A stretch of 64,000 bases of DNA from Sediminibacterium goheungense (GTDB taxonomy: Bacteria > Bacteroidota > Bacteroidia > Chitinophagales > Chitinophagaceae): the NCBI RefSeq assembly GCF_004361915.1, contig NZ_SNWP01000010.1:1080050-1144049 (forward strand). Direction: 5' to 3'. The position numbers and the translations under genes were made by a program. Within the stretch, counting starts at the first letter, position 1. Every line of letters begins with the position of its first letter. Below are positions 17,132 to 25,946 of the stretch, piece after piece. The notes beneath the pieces are model-generated. The model had not been told where the DNA came from. It searched no databases and saw only the letters and a list, made by a program, of their open reading frames with translations.

Positions 17132-19156
17132 ATGGAATTTAACAGAACCAAACTTTCAGACGCAGAACTGATATTCATCTACAGAAGCATTGTATTACCC
17201 CGGATGATCGAAGAAAAAATGCTCGTGCTCCTGCGTCAGGGTAAAATTAGTAAATGGTTCAGTGGTATTGGGCAGGAAGCCATTGCGGTGGGTAGTACAC
17301 TGGCATTACAAAAAGATGAATGGATCATGCCCCTGCATCGTAACCTGGGTGTTTTTACCACCAGACAAATGGGACTGGAAAAGCTCTTCAAACAATGGCA
17401 GGGTAATAAAGATGGTTATAGTAAAGGGCGGGAGCGCAGTTTTCATTTTGGCAGCAAACCTCATTATATCTGTGGTATGATATCACACCTGGGTCCTCAA
17501 CTGGCTTTGGCCGATGGTGTGGCACTGGCTTATAAACTCAGAAAAGAAAATAAAGTATCCCTTGCCTATTCAGGTGATGGCGGTACCAGTGAAGGTGATT
17601 TTCATGAGGCACTGAATGTAGCAGCTGTATGGGAACTCCCCGTGATTTTTGTAATAGAAAACAACGGATACGGTCTTAGTACGCCCGTAAATGAACAATA
17701 TAGATGCGAAAGCCTGGTAGACAAAGCCAAAGGTTACGGAATAGAAGGTATCCGTATAGATGGCAATAATATTCTGGAAGTATATGACACCATTCGGGGG
17801 GTCAGGGAATATTGTATACAGCATCAGCAACCCTATCTCATAGAATGTATGACTTTCCGGATGCGCGGGCATGAAGAAGCCAGTGGTACCAAATATGTAC
17901 CACAGGAATTATTTGAAGAATGGGGCAAGAAAGATCCTGTAAAAAATTATGAACAGTTTCTCGTTTCGGAAGGCGTAGTCACTGAAATGCAGATAGCAGA
18001 CATCAGAAATGAATTCAGGGACTATATAGAAACAGAATTAAAAGCTGCTTTTCAGGCCGAAAAAATCGTGCCCGATACAAAAGAAGAAATAGCGGATGTA
18101 TATGCGAAAAAGTCAGTAGCCAATAGCCAATGGTCGAATGATATCAATATTGAAGATAAACAAAGTGCCATTCACCATTCACCATTCACCCTTCACGAAC
18201 AACGTTTCATCGACGCACTGCAGGATGGCCTTCGCCAGAGTATGGAGCAGCATGAGAACCTGATTCTCATGGGGCAGGATATTGCAGAATATGGCGGTGC
18301 CTTCAAGATAACAGAAGGTTTTGTAGAAAAATTTGGCAAGAACCGTGTCCGCAATACACCCTTATGTGAAAGCGCCATTGTAGGTACTGCATTGGGTCTG
18401 AGTCTGGAAGGTTATAAGAGTATGATGGAAATGCAGTTTGCCGATTTTGTAAGCGTGGGCTTTAACCAGATTGTAAACAACCTTGCCAAAATACATTATC
18501 GTTGGGGGCAAAATGCAGATGTGGTGATACGGATGCCAACTGGCGGTGGCGTAGGTGCGGGCCCTTTTCATTCGCAAAGCAATGAAGCCTGGTTTACACA
18601 TGTACCTGGTTTAAAAGTAGTATATCCCTCCAACCCACAAGATGCAAAAGGTTTATTAATAGCCGCTTTTAATGACCCCAACCCTGTTCTCTTTTTTGAA
18701 CACAAAGCACTGTACAGAAGTGTAAGTGGCATGGTACCAGAAATTTACTATGAAACACCGATTGGCAAAGCAGCTGTTGTAAAAGAGGGAACCGATATCA
18801 CCATTATTACATATGGATCTGGTGTACATTGGGCATTGAAATACCAGGAACAACATCCAGACATTTCATTGCACCTTCTCGACCTGAGAACATTACTTCC
18901 CTTGGATTATGAAGCTATCCGTAAAGCAGTGGCAACTACCGGCAAGGTTTTACTTCTACATGAAGATACATTAACAGGTGGCATCGGCGGTGAAATAAGC
19001 GCCTGGATATGTGAACACTGTTTTGAATTACTGGATGCACCGATTATGCGTTGTGCATCATTAGACACACCCATCCCCTTTAATCTCGATTTAGAGAAAA
19101 GTTTTATGGCCAACAGCAGATTGGATCAGTATATTGACAAGCTGATACGATACTGA
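17132..19156 (+). CDS. 2-oxoacid dehydrogenase E1, fused alpha and beta subunits
   Basis: 674 residues. The alpha half (about 1-325) carries the TPP motif from SGDGGTSEGDFHEA to IENNGYG (about 147-181). The beta half (about 357-674) has GQDIAEYGGAFKIT, MEMQFADFVSVGFNQIVNN and the C-terminal transketolase domain (LLHEDTLTGGIGGEI). Closest in type to branched-chain 2-oxoacid dehydrogenase E1, decarboxylating oxoacids and acylating the E2 lipoyl domain. Fused forms are common in Bacteroidota. No E2/E3 genes are nearby. The linker at about residues 327-356 (SVANSQWSND ... HHSPFTLHE) is encoded by a heptad-repeat element of the kind otherwise found between genes. Confidence 0.93.
   Translation: MEFNRTKLSDAELIFIYRSIVLPRMIEEKMLVLLRQGKISKWFSGIGQEAIAVGSTLALQKDEWIMPLHRNLGVFTTRQMGLEKLFKQWQGNKDGYSKGRERSFHFGSKPHYICGMISHLGPQLALADGVALAYKLRKENKVSLAYSGDGGTSEGDFHEALNVAAVWELPVIFVIENNGYGLSTPVNEQYRCESLVDKAKGYGIEGIRIDGNNILEVYDTIRGVREYCIQHQQPYLIECMTFRMRGHEEASGTKYVPQELFEEWGKKDPVKNYEQFLVSEGVVTEMQIADIRNEFRDYIETELKAAFQAEKIVPDTKEEIADVYAKKSVANSQWSNDINIEDKQSAIHHSPFTLHEQRFIDALQDGLRQSMEQHENLILMGQDIAEYGGAFKITEGFVEKFGKNRVRNTPLCESAIVGTALGLSLEGYKSMMEMQFADFVSVGFNQIVNNLAKIHYRWGQNADVVIRMPTGGGVGAGPFHSQSNEAWFTHVPGLKVVYPSNPQDAKGLLIAAFNDPNPVLFFEHKALYRSVSGMVPEIYYETPIGKAAVVKEGTDITIITYGSGVHWALKYQEQHPDISLHLLDLRTLLPLDYEAIRKAVATTGKVLLLHEDTLTGGIGGEISAWICEHCFELLDAPIMRCASLDTPIPFNLDLEKSFMANSRLDQYIDKLIRY
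18111..18198 (+). repeat. Heptad-repeat element inside the E1 alpha/beta linker
   Basis: Left part 18111-18138: AGTCAGT, AGCCAAT, AGCCAAT, GGTCGAA. Right part 18171-18198: TTCACCA, TTCACCA, TTCACCC, TTCACGA. The words are the same as in the intergenic arrays at 13.5 and 36.2 kb. The arms are only partly complementary. The reading frame passes through without a stop, and the codons make the interdomain linker. Confidence 0.8.
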
Positions 19157-19173
19157 TCATACAAAGACGACTA

Positions 19174-19791
19174 TCATCGTTTCAATAATGCAAATCCAAT
19201 CTCTCTTCCCTGTCCCTGAAACAGAGCCAGATTGATCCAGAACCATGCAAACTGTTCCATCAGCTCAAATTTTTCATTACCTCCAATATCATAACATTCG
19301 GCAAAGCCTGCATCTTTTGCAAGCTGAATAGCAGTCTCTTTTCCTACCCTGCTGTTCCCGGCAACAAACATGTCTAATGACAAATCTCCATACTGTGTAT
19401 TCTGTATATTGTTGAAGCCGGTGGTATTAAAACATTTCACTACATCCTCAGTATTTGTATGATCGAGTACAGCATCCGTTGTGTTTTCATACCCGACAGG
19501 GCCTTTACCCATAACAATATTCATTGCATCGATGATAATTTTTCCTTCGGTATTTCCGAGGCTTTCGGCTACTTCTATGGCTGCAGTTGCTGGGGTTGCC
19601 AAAAGAATGATATCAGATTTTTGTACAGCTTCCTTCACCGGACAAACCTTTATATTTTCTTTACTAAGTAATTCACCGCCTTTGAAGCTGTCTAATTGTC
19701 TAACACCAAGAAAAATATCATGGTCTGCAATTGCCCATTTTTGAGCAAGTGCTGCACCTACATTTCCTGTTCCGATTATAGCAATTTTCAT
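19174..19791 (-). CDS. NADPH-dependent F420 reductase-like oxidoreductase
   Basis: 205 residues. The N-terminal Rossmann motif is IIGTGNVGAALAQKW (about 5-19), with an LLATPATA strand and FNTTGFNNI as in the F420:NADP oxidoreductase (NADP_oxidored F420-dependent) family. Bacteria without F420 carry many such proteins, probably reducing other substrates with NAD(P)H. It is encoded just downstream of the DJ-1/hydrolase fusion on the same strand and may belong to the same stress or detoxification response. The substrate is unknown. Confidence 0.82.
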   Translation of the reverse strand: MKIAIIGTGNVGAALAQKWAIADHDIFLGVRQLDSFKGGELLSKENIKVCPVKEAVQKSDIILLATPATAAIEVAESLGNTEGKIIIDAMNIVMGKGPVGYENTTDAVLDHTNTEDVVKCFNTTGFNNIQNTQYGDLSLDMFVAGNSRVGKETAIQLAKDAGFAECYDIGGNEKFELMEQFAWFWINLALFQGQGREIGFALLKR

Positions 19792-19868
19792 ATATGGATA
19801 TTCATGTGTTTGATAAAAGAAACCCTTATGTATTACACTCCGCTGTTGAGTGTCATCGAATCAGATAC

Positions 19869-21386
19869 CTACTGTATACTTTGTAAGATTTTTATAAATT
19901 CATTGGGCTGAACCACGAATGGCAAATGTGAGGTTTTCATCTCAAATACTTTTTTTACCGTTCCGTTTTGCCTGATCATTTGTTGCTGTAAAGCATAGGG
20001 TACCGCTTTGTCATTCAGGGTACTGATATAATATTTAGGTATTCGGGAAAAATTAGTACCAAGTTTTACCTTATCCTTCAAACCCTTCACTGGTTCAGCA
20101 CGATGGTATTTAACAAGTGTTTCTTTCATATCGGGCGTGCAATCATCACAAACCAATCCAGACAACAGCTCTTTTTTGATACTTACCAGACTATAATCTT
20201 CGGAAAACTGAAATGCTTCAATGGGTTGGTTGTTCAGGAACCTATTGGTTATACTGCTGATATCCTCCCCTGTCTTGGGCAGATACGCTGCTACATACAC
20301 CAGTTTTGCTATTTGCTGAGGTATATTTTCAGCTACTTGTGAAATAATGGCGCCTGCCATAGAATGACCAACTAAAATTACCTTTCCGGGCTGTTGACTT
20401 ACTACTGAGGATACAAGTTTTACATAGTCGTTTAATCCTGTATTTTTTCCATCTCTTGTATCAATACCATGTGCAGGAAGGTTTACCGTTACCACATTAG
20501 CAGTGATGGCCAGTTGGTTTCGAATTGCACCCCATGCACTTTCATCTGCCCATGCACCATGTACCAGTACATAGGTAGGATATCGTTTCCTGTCTTCCTC
20601 CAATGCATTTATCACAAGTTCAGCAGCAGCTGCTCCACTGTTTTGCTGCTGACCTGTAATTAGATTACCATCTCTGATTGCATAAGATGAAAAAGGAGCG
20701 CCATCCTCATATTTACTTCCAGGCATTTGTCTTGCCAGGTCTTCAATACGAAAGGGTTGAATCTTTTTACCAACATATGCATCTGCATATTGTTCTTCTT
20801 CAGAGGCAAAACCTGTCCATCTTTTTCCATCTACCAAAAACTTTCCATTGGGTAGTTTCGCATTCAGCAGGATACAGGTACCATGACATATGGCAGCAGT
20901 GGGTTTACCTGTGAGGTAAAAATTGGTAAAAAAACCTTCCATTTCCTGGTTTTTATACATGGTATACATGGGCCCCTGCCCTCCACATACAAAAACAGCT
21001 TTATAGTTCTGTGGATTAACAGTAGATAGTTTTATGGTATTTTTCACCAATGCCATTTTCGAAGGATCTTTTTTAAAACCGAGCGATACATAATCAAAGG
21101 CCGCATACCTGCTCTCATCTTCCGGATCACTGAATCCATCAAAAAAAAGTTCTCCGCCTTCCAGACTTGCTATATCAACCGTATAACCCGCCTCACTAAA
21201 TACCCAGTAAGGATGTGTTAATTCTGCGTACCATACGCCAATAGGCCAACCGGTTACAGAACTGATAGATTTATTGGAAGCGATCATCAGAATCTTTCCT
21301 TTATTACCAGCATTATGTTGCGCATTTACCCAAACAGTAAAAAAAGTAAACAGTAAAAGAAATACAATAAGAGATAGCTTTTTCAT
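19869..21386 (-). CDS. Secreted DJ-1/PfpI domain fused to an alpha/beta hydrolase
   Basis: 505 residues. A signal peptide (1-22) is followed by a DJ-1/PfpI (Hsp31-like) domain, about 30-262, with nucleophile Cys167 in AICHGT and the FVCGGQGP strand. The second domain (about 270-505) is an alpha/beta hydrolase of the small methylesterase/hydroxynitrile lyase type: oxyanion HGAW, nucleophile elbow GHSMAG (Ser342), DKAVP acid loop and late His in TSHLPF. Both active sites look intact. The pairing suggests sequential handling of one substrate, for example an ester and a reactive carbonyl, in the periplasm. That is inference. It is divergent from an HxlR regulator gene. Confidence 0.88.
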   Translation of the reverse strand: MKKLSLIVFLLLFTFFTVWVNAQHNAGNKGKILMIASNKSISSVTGWPIGVWYAELTHPYWVFSEAGYTVDIASLEGGELFFDGFSDPEDESRYAAFDYVSLGFKKDPSKMALVKNTIKLSTVNPQNYKAVFVCGGQGPMYTMYKNQEMEGFFTNFYLTGKPTAAICHGTCILLNAKLPNGKFLVDGKRWTGFASEEEQYADAYVGKKIQPFRIEDLARQMPGSKYEDGAPFSSYAIRDGNLITGQQQNSGAAAAELVINALEEDRKRYPTYVLVHGAWADESAWGAIRNQLAITANVVTVNLPAHGIDTRDGKNTGLNDYVKLVSSVVSQQPGKVILVGHSMAGAIISQVAENIPQQIAKLVYVAAYLPKTGEDISSITNRFLNNQPIEAFQFSEDYSLVSIKKELLSGLVCDDCTPDMKETLVKYHRAEPVKGLKDKVKLGTNFSRIPKYYISTLNDKAVPYALQQQMIRQNGTVKKVFEMKTSHLPFVVQPNEFIKILQSIQ

Positions 21387-21419
21387 AGTTGATAGAATTA
21401 TATAGCAAAAATGGATTTA

Positions 21420-21440
21420 TATACTAAATTTAATAGTATA
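21420..21440. promoter_or_regulatory. Palindromic operator candidate, HxlR type
   Basis: TATACTA and TAGTATA arms (7 bp) around a 7-base AT spacer, in the 67-base gap between the divergent DJ-1/hydrolase and hxlR-type genes. HxlR-family dimers bind such TAC/GTA inverted repeats and often control the divergent gene. Confidence 0.6.
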
Positions 21441-21453
21441 CTTACCTTAATAA

Positions 21454-21876
21454 ATGATACATACTTTTAAGAAAGTATCAGCAAAAACAATACTTACAGC
21501 TATGCCAGATTTTTTTTACAACAATAAACTGTATTACAATCCTGTTGAATTTGCCATGGACAGAATTGGCGGCACCTGGAAAATGCCGATACTTTGGCGC
21601 TTAAAAGATAAAGTGATGCGCTATGGTGAGTTAAAAAAAGACATCCCCCATATTACACACAAAATGCTTACGAGCCAGCTGAGAGAGCTGGAAGAAGAAG
21701 GTTTTATCAAGCGGAAAGTATACGCAGTCGTACCTCCCAAAGTCGAGTATTCCATTACCACCCGCGGGAAGAGAGCCGTAATGATTGTGGACATTATCCG
21801 GAACTATGGTCTTGAACTGATGAAAGAATTTGGAGTAGAAGAGAATAAAAATACAGGTACTAAAAATCGAAAATGA
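21454..21876 (+). CDS. HxlR-family transcriptional regulator
   Basis: 140 residues from the first ATG. The usual HxlR length fits better a start at the ATG at 21502 (MPDFFYNNK). The HxlR winged helix is clear: MDRIGGTWKMPILWRLKDKVMRYGELKKDI, then HKMLTSQLRELEEEGFIKRKVY and YSITTRGKR. It lacks the N-terminal redox Cys of YodB/HypR-type members, so it probably senses a ligand instead of thiol oxidation. Its most likely target is the divergent DJ-1/hydrolase fusion gene. Confidence 0.9.
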   Translation: MIHTFKKVSAKTILTAMPDFFYNNKLYYNPVEFAMDRIGGTWKMPILWRLKDKVMRYGELKKDIPHITHKMLTSQLRELEEEGFIKRKVYAVVPPKVEYSITTRGKRAVMIVDIIRNYGLELMKEFGVEENKNTGTKNRK

Positions 21877-21900
21877 TCGTATTACCTGCCTCATACGATC
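21875..21900 (+). terminator. Hairpin overlapping the end of the hxlR-type gene
   Basis: GATCGTAT and ATACGATC (8 bp) enclose 10 bases, starting within the stop codon. There is no T-run, so termination strength is doubtful. The gene beyond is convergent. Confidence 0.4.
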
Positions 21901-21951
21901 TGGCCGGTAACTTATACCTGAAAAAAGTTAGCATTAGTGTTACATAATATG

Positions 21952-22710
21952 CTAATCCAGATTATATGTTAGCCTTACTGTAATACGTGCTGTTTTGTAT
22001 TTACTGTAGGTATCAAAATTACCGCCATAGCTATCCTCTTCTATTGACCCTTTACCCGTAATCTGAAAAACACCCATTGAAGCATCTTTCAGTTTGCCCA
22101 ATCTGCCGTTTGCTGTGGAAACAATTTTTTCTGCCCGCTCTCTGGCATCCTGAGAGCCTTTTTCAATTAAGTTATGTTTAAGACTGGGTAAATCAGAATA
22201 GGTATATTGAATACGGCTGCCCTCAAACTCAATCCCTGAGTTAATCAATTCGGAAGTCTGATCAACAACCGATTCGATTTTTTTCATTAAAACAGGATTC
22301 TTTTTACTGTTGAATGATACTGTTTGGGTAGCTATATATCCATCAAATACCTGTTCAGTTTTTACCTGATCTCCATTCTGTTCAATCGTTATAGTGCGGA
22401 AAGATTTCTCGAAACTAACACCTCCAAAACTAAATTCAGTTGATTGAAACCCTTTCGATAGAAAAAAAGATTTTACTTTCTCTCTGTCGGCATTAATCAT
22501 ATTATAAGCATCTTTGGCCAGCTTTGCACGGGCACTATAGCTGCCGGTCCATGAAATTTCATCCGATTCAAAGTCTCTGGTTCCCAGTCCAACTACTGAA
22601 ATAGAATCCTGATTGGCATTTCTATTCTTAAAGGCACCGCCTAATATGAATGCAGTTATAATAAGAGCTATGGCACCAATTGCCGGTTTTAAGAAAGACT
22701 CAACTTTCAT
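21952..22710 (-). CDS. SIMPL domain (DUF541) protein
   Basis: 252 residues. An N-terminal hydrophobic anchor or signal (AIGAIALIITAFILGGAF) precedes a SIMPL/DUF541 domain with the pattern ISVVGLGTRDFESDEISW, a central INSGIEFEGSRIQYTYSDL and DARERAEKIVSTANGRLGKL, ending in repeated beta strands. Members are periplasmic or surface proteins of uncertain role, named after a signalling partner of a mouse kinase; bacterial ones are linked to oxidative stress and channel-like oligomers. It is a single gene convergent with hxlR. Confidence 0.85.
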   Translation of the reverse strand: MKVESFLKPAIGAIALIITAFILGGAFKNRNANQDSISVVGLGTRDFESDEISWTGSYSARAKLAKDAYNMINADREKVKSFFLSKGFQSTEFSFGGVSFEKSFRTITIEQNGDQVKTEQVFDGYIATQTVSFNSKKNPVLMKKIESVVDQTSELINSGIEFEGSRIQYTYSDLPSLKHNLIEKGSQDARERAEKIVSTANGRLGKLKDASMGVFQITGKGSIEEDSYGGNFDTYSKYKTARITVRLTYNLD

Positions 22711-22938
22711 ATTTTTTTGTTTGAATACTTTAATTTACATCATTTATTTTCATTTTCAAATGATTATTCAATTTTGGCACTTCCACAAATGAGCACAAAG
22801 TTGCAAACAGATTTCAGCTCCGGTCTTCTCAGGCCTGGCCTATAAAAGCCAGATAATTTATTTCGGTAGTTTCTTTTCTGAAAACAATGTATATTATACC
22901 AAAAAGGGCTTTCTTTTAACACCATAAATAAAGGGAAA

Positions 22939-24480
22939 ATGATGTTTCTTCGCAACTGCTTGCTTGTTTTCGCAATTTTATGCGCTGCCAAACAGGGATA
23001 TGCCCAAAGTCTACAATCTTATCAGGCACCCTATTTCACTGATAAGGACAGGTTACAGAAAATACAAGCACTCTTTCCTGCTATAGAACAACTCTATCGA
23101 AGTCATGCAGAAAAAAATCATTTCCCGGGTTATACTTTTGGAATTGTGCTGGATGGAACCCTTGTTTTTTCAGGTAATGGCGGCTATCTCGATATTGCCC
23201 GGAAAAATCCTGTCACATCCCAGTCCATGTTCCGGATTGCATCGATGTCGAAGAGTTTTACCGCGATGGCCATCATAAAACTCAGGGATGACGGAAAACT
23301 CAGGCTCGATGATCTTGTTGAAAAATATATTCCGGCATTAAAAGGGCAGCAGCTTACAAAAGATGCCCCCCCAATTACCATACGCGATCTGCTGACACAT
23401 TCCGGTGGCTTTCCACAGGATGATCCCTGGGGCGATCGGCAACTGGCCGATACAGAAGAAGAGCTACTGGCACTGATTAAAAAGGGACTCCACTTTTCAA
23501 ATGTTACAGGTCTGCAATACGAATACAGCAACCTGGGATTTACCATGTTGGGTTACATCATTCATAAAGTTTCTGGCAAGCCTTACAGTGAATTCATTGC
23601 TGAACATATCTGGAAGCCGCTTGGCATGAACGACGCAAGCTGGGAATACAGTAAAATCCCTGCATCATCACTGGCGAAAGGTCATCGCTGGATCAATAAC
23701 AACTGGAGAGATGAGCCCTTGCTGCATGATGGTATTTTCGGATCAATGGGTGGTATGATCACTTCACTTTCGTCTTTCAGTAAATACATGGCTTTACATA
23801 TGAATGCCTGGCCGCCTTCAAACGAAAAAGAAACCGGCCCGGTGAAAAGAAGCAGTATTCGTGAAATGCAACAGGCGCAACGTTTTAGTTCACTTAATGC
23901 ACAGTACCGGTATGCCGATGGGCGGCTTTGCCCAATGGTTACTGCTTACGGTTTTGGTTTGCGTTGGTCGAAAGACTGTGAAGGAAGGATCACCGTTGGC
24001 CATAGCGGCGGCCTTCCCGGCTTTGGGAGTAATTGGGTAATAGCACCTGACTATGGCATTGGTGTGGTTTGTTTTGCAAACTTAACTTATGCATCTACCG
24101 CTGGTATTAATGCACAGGTATTGGATACTTTAATAAGAGGAGCGGGATTGAAGCCAAGATTAATACCTGCATCTGAGGCATTAAAAAAAGCACAAAAAGA
24201 TTTCATTGCGTTATTGCCAGACTGGAATAATGCAAGCAGTACCCATGCATTCGCAGATAATTTTTTTGATGATTATCCCATACAAAGCCTCCGGGAAGAA
24301 TCCGGCAAACTATTTAACGCCGTGGGAAAAATCATTACTGTCGGAGACATGGTTCCTGAAAATCAGTTAAGAGGCAGCTGCATACTTCAATGCGAGAAAG
24401 GCCGTTTACAGTTATTTTTTACCCTCACACCAGAAAATCCGGCTAAAATTCAGGAGTATCGGATCAGGAAAATTGATTGA
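22939..24480 (+). CDS. Secreted serine hydrolase, beta-lactamase/class C PBP fold
   Basis: 513 residues with a signal peptide ending near YAQS. Motifs: SMSK (nucleophile Ser, in FRIASMSKSF), YSN (YEYSNLGF) and HSGG (VGHSGGLPGF). The spacing fits class C beta-lactamase/esterase-type enzymes. A C-terminal domain of about 110 residues is of the accessory type. It is a distinct family member from the gene at 373, being longer and not linked to a two-component system. Substrate unknown (peptidoglycan peptide, D-amino-acid peptide or ester). Confidence 0.87.
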   Translation: MMFLRNCLLVFAILCAAKQGYAQSLQSYQAPYFTDKDRLQKIQALFPAIEQLYRSHAEKNHFPGYTFGIVLDGTLVFSGNGGYLDIARKNPVTSQSMFRIASMSKSFTAMAIIKLRDDGKLRLDDLVEKYIPALKGQQLTKDAPPITIRDLLTHSGGFPQDDPWGDRQLADTEEELLALIKKGLHFSNVTGLQYEYSNLGFTMLGYIIHKVSGKPYSEFIAEHIWKPLGMNDASWEYSKIPASSLAKGHRWINNNWRDEPLLHDGIFGSMGGMITSLSSFSKYMALHMNAWPPSNEKETGPVKRSSIREMQQAQRFSSLNAQYRYADGRLCPMVTAYGFGLRWSKDCEGRITVGHSGGLPGFGSNWVIAPDYGIGVVCFANLTYASTAGINAQVLDTLIRGAGLKPRLIPASEALKKAQKDFIALLPDWNNASSTHAFADNFFDDYPIQSLREESGKLFNAVGKIITVGDMVPENQLRGSCILQCEKGRLQLFFTLTPENPAKIQEYRIRKID

Positions 24481-24569
24481 TATTTTTTACCCGTAAGAGC
24501 AATCTGATAATAGATTGAAATGAGTTGCTTATATATGCAAACGAGGTCTAGGTTAATTAATAATCCAAT

Positions 24570-24624
24570 GTTATCAAATCGTTACCAAATAATTATTAAA
24601 TTGTTACCAAATAGTTAAGAGATA
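24570..24624 (+). promoter_or_regulatory. PHO-box-like array: five 11-bp direct repeats
   Basis: Five consecutive 11-mers share the consensus GTTAYCAAATA. The hexamers TTATCA, TTACCA, TTATTA, TTACCA and TTAAGA recur every 11 bases, on one face of the helix. This is the layout bound by PhoB/PhoP-type regulators, and the hexamers resemble the Bacillus PhoP box TT(A/C/T)A(C/T)A. The array reaches the -7 box of a phosphate-type porin gene. Copies two and four are identical over 11 bases. Confidence 0.75.
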
Positions 24625-24630
24625 ATTTTG
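24601..24630 (+). promoter_or_regulatory. Promoter of the porin gene
   Basis: TTG at 24601-24603, a 19-base spacer and TAATTTTG at 24623-24630 match the Bacteroidota pattern, 22 bases before the ATG. It overlaps the last two PHO-like repeats, as expected for an activator contacting polymerase. Confidence 0.65.
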
Positions 24631-24652
24631 CCCGCGTCTAAAACAAAATAAC

Positions 24653-25873
24653 ATGACACGGTTATGGATGTCGGCTTTACTGGTTTTGATTAGCATCATG
24701 TGTTTTTCGCAGCCTGTAAAAGACAGCAGTAAAACAACAACCAAACCTACTGCAGAAAAAAAATGGTTCGAAACCGTTTCTGTAAGAGGCTATGTCCAAA
24801 TCCGTTATAACCGTCTCCTTGAAACCAATCCCGATCTGGGTAATGAGCAGGGCGATCGTAGCTGGGGCAAAAATGGCGGCTTTTTTATGCGCCGCGCACG
24901 CATTATTTTCTTTGGACAGATCAGCAAACAGGTATATTTCTATTTCCAACCCGATTTTGCCAGCTCAGCATCTTCCACTTCACTGCATTTTGGGCAAATA
25001 AGAGATGCTTATATAGATCTGGGTGTTGATGTTAAAAATGAATTTCGTTTCAGAATTGGTCAGAGTAAAATACCCTATGGCTTTGAAAATATGCAATCGA
25101 GTCAGAACAGATTACCGCTCGATAGAAATGATGCACTAAACAGTGCAGTGGCCAATGAACGAGACATGGGTGTATTTTTTTACTGGGCTCCTACCAAACA
25201 GAGAGAATTATTTTCATCACTCGTGCGCGATGGCTTAAAGGGCTCAGGTGATTACGGCGTATTTGCGCTGGGTGCCTACAATGGTCAAACTGCGAATAGG
25301 CCGGAACAAAACGACCGATTACATGTTGTTACCCGTCTTACCTATCCGATGGCTGTGGGTAATCAGATTATCGAACCATCAATTCAGGCATATACAGGCA
25401 AATATGTAGTAACGAGAGACCAGACCAATATTGGCACCAAAGTAAAGCAGGACAGAAACTACCTGGATCAACGTTTGGCCGGAACATTCGTTTTATATCC
25501 AAAGCCATTTGGCATCCTGGCTGAATATACCATCGGTAAAGGGCCCGAATTCAATCCTGCTACAGATTCCATTGAAACCAGATCGTTACATGGCGGTTAT
25601 GTAACACTGTCGTACATGATGAAAAATAAACAGCAGCAGATTTTCATCCCCTTTATTCGTGGACAGTACTATAATGGTGGAAAAAAACACGAACAGGACG
25701 CACGCAGACACCGGGTAAAAGAATTGGAAATAGGTATAGAATGGCAACCTGTAAAACAATTCGAACTGGTAGCCATGTATACGATTTCTTCCAGAAGATA
25801 TGAAGACTTTGCCTTACAAAACAATCTCCAAAAAGGCAGTTTACTAAGGCTGCAGGCACAGCTTAATTTCTAA
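24653..25873 (+). CDS. OprO/OprP-type outer membrane porin
   Basis: 406 residues, signal peptide ending near CFSQ. The rest alternates in the beta-barrel manner. The motifs GYVQIRYNRLL, GFFMRRARIIFFGQI and FRIGQSKIPYGFENMQSSQNRLPLDRNDA are those of the phosphate-selective porin O/P family, and the chain ends in an aromatic-rich strand (LLRLQAQLNF) with terminal Phe, as outer-membrane proteins do. Family members pass phosphate or polyphosphate, though many homologues are generic. The PHO-like array directly upstream supports a phosphate role in this case. Confidence 0.88.
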   Translation: MTRLWMSALLVLISIMCFSQPVKDSSKTTTKPTAEKKWFETVSVRGYVQIRYNRLLETNPDLGNEQGDRSWGKNGGFFMRRARIIFFGQISKQVYFYFQPDFASSASSTSLHFGQIRDAYIDLGVDVKNEFRFRIGQSKIPYGFENMQSSQNRLPLDRNDALNSAVANERDMGVFFYWAPTKQRELFSSLVRDGLKGSGDYGVFALGAYNGQTANRPEQNDRLHVVTRLTYPMAVGNQIIEPSIQAYTGKYVVTRDQTNIGTKVKQDRNYLDQRLAGTFVLYPKPFGILAEYTIGKGPEFNPATDSIETRSLHGGYVTLSYMMKNKQQQIFIPFIRGQYYNGGKKHEQDARRHRVKELEIGIEWQPVKQFELVAMYTISSRRYEDFALQNNLQKGSLLRLQAQLNF

Positions 25874-25946
25874 GCTATCCGCTTTATTAAAACAATACGG
25901 GCAGATTGGTTGGGCTATATTAACTTTAGCACATAAACAAACCCTG

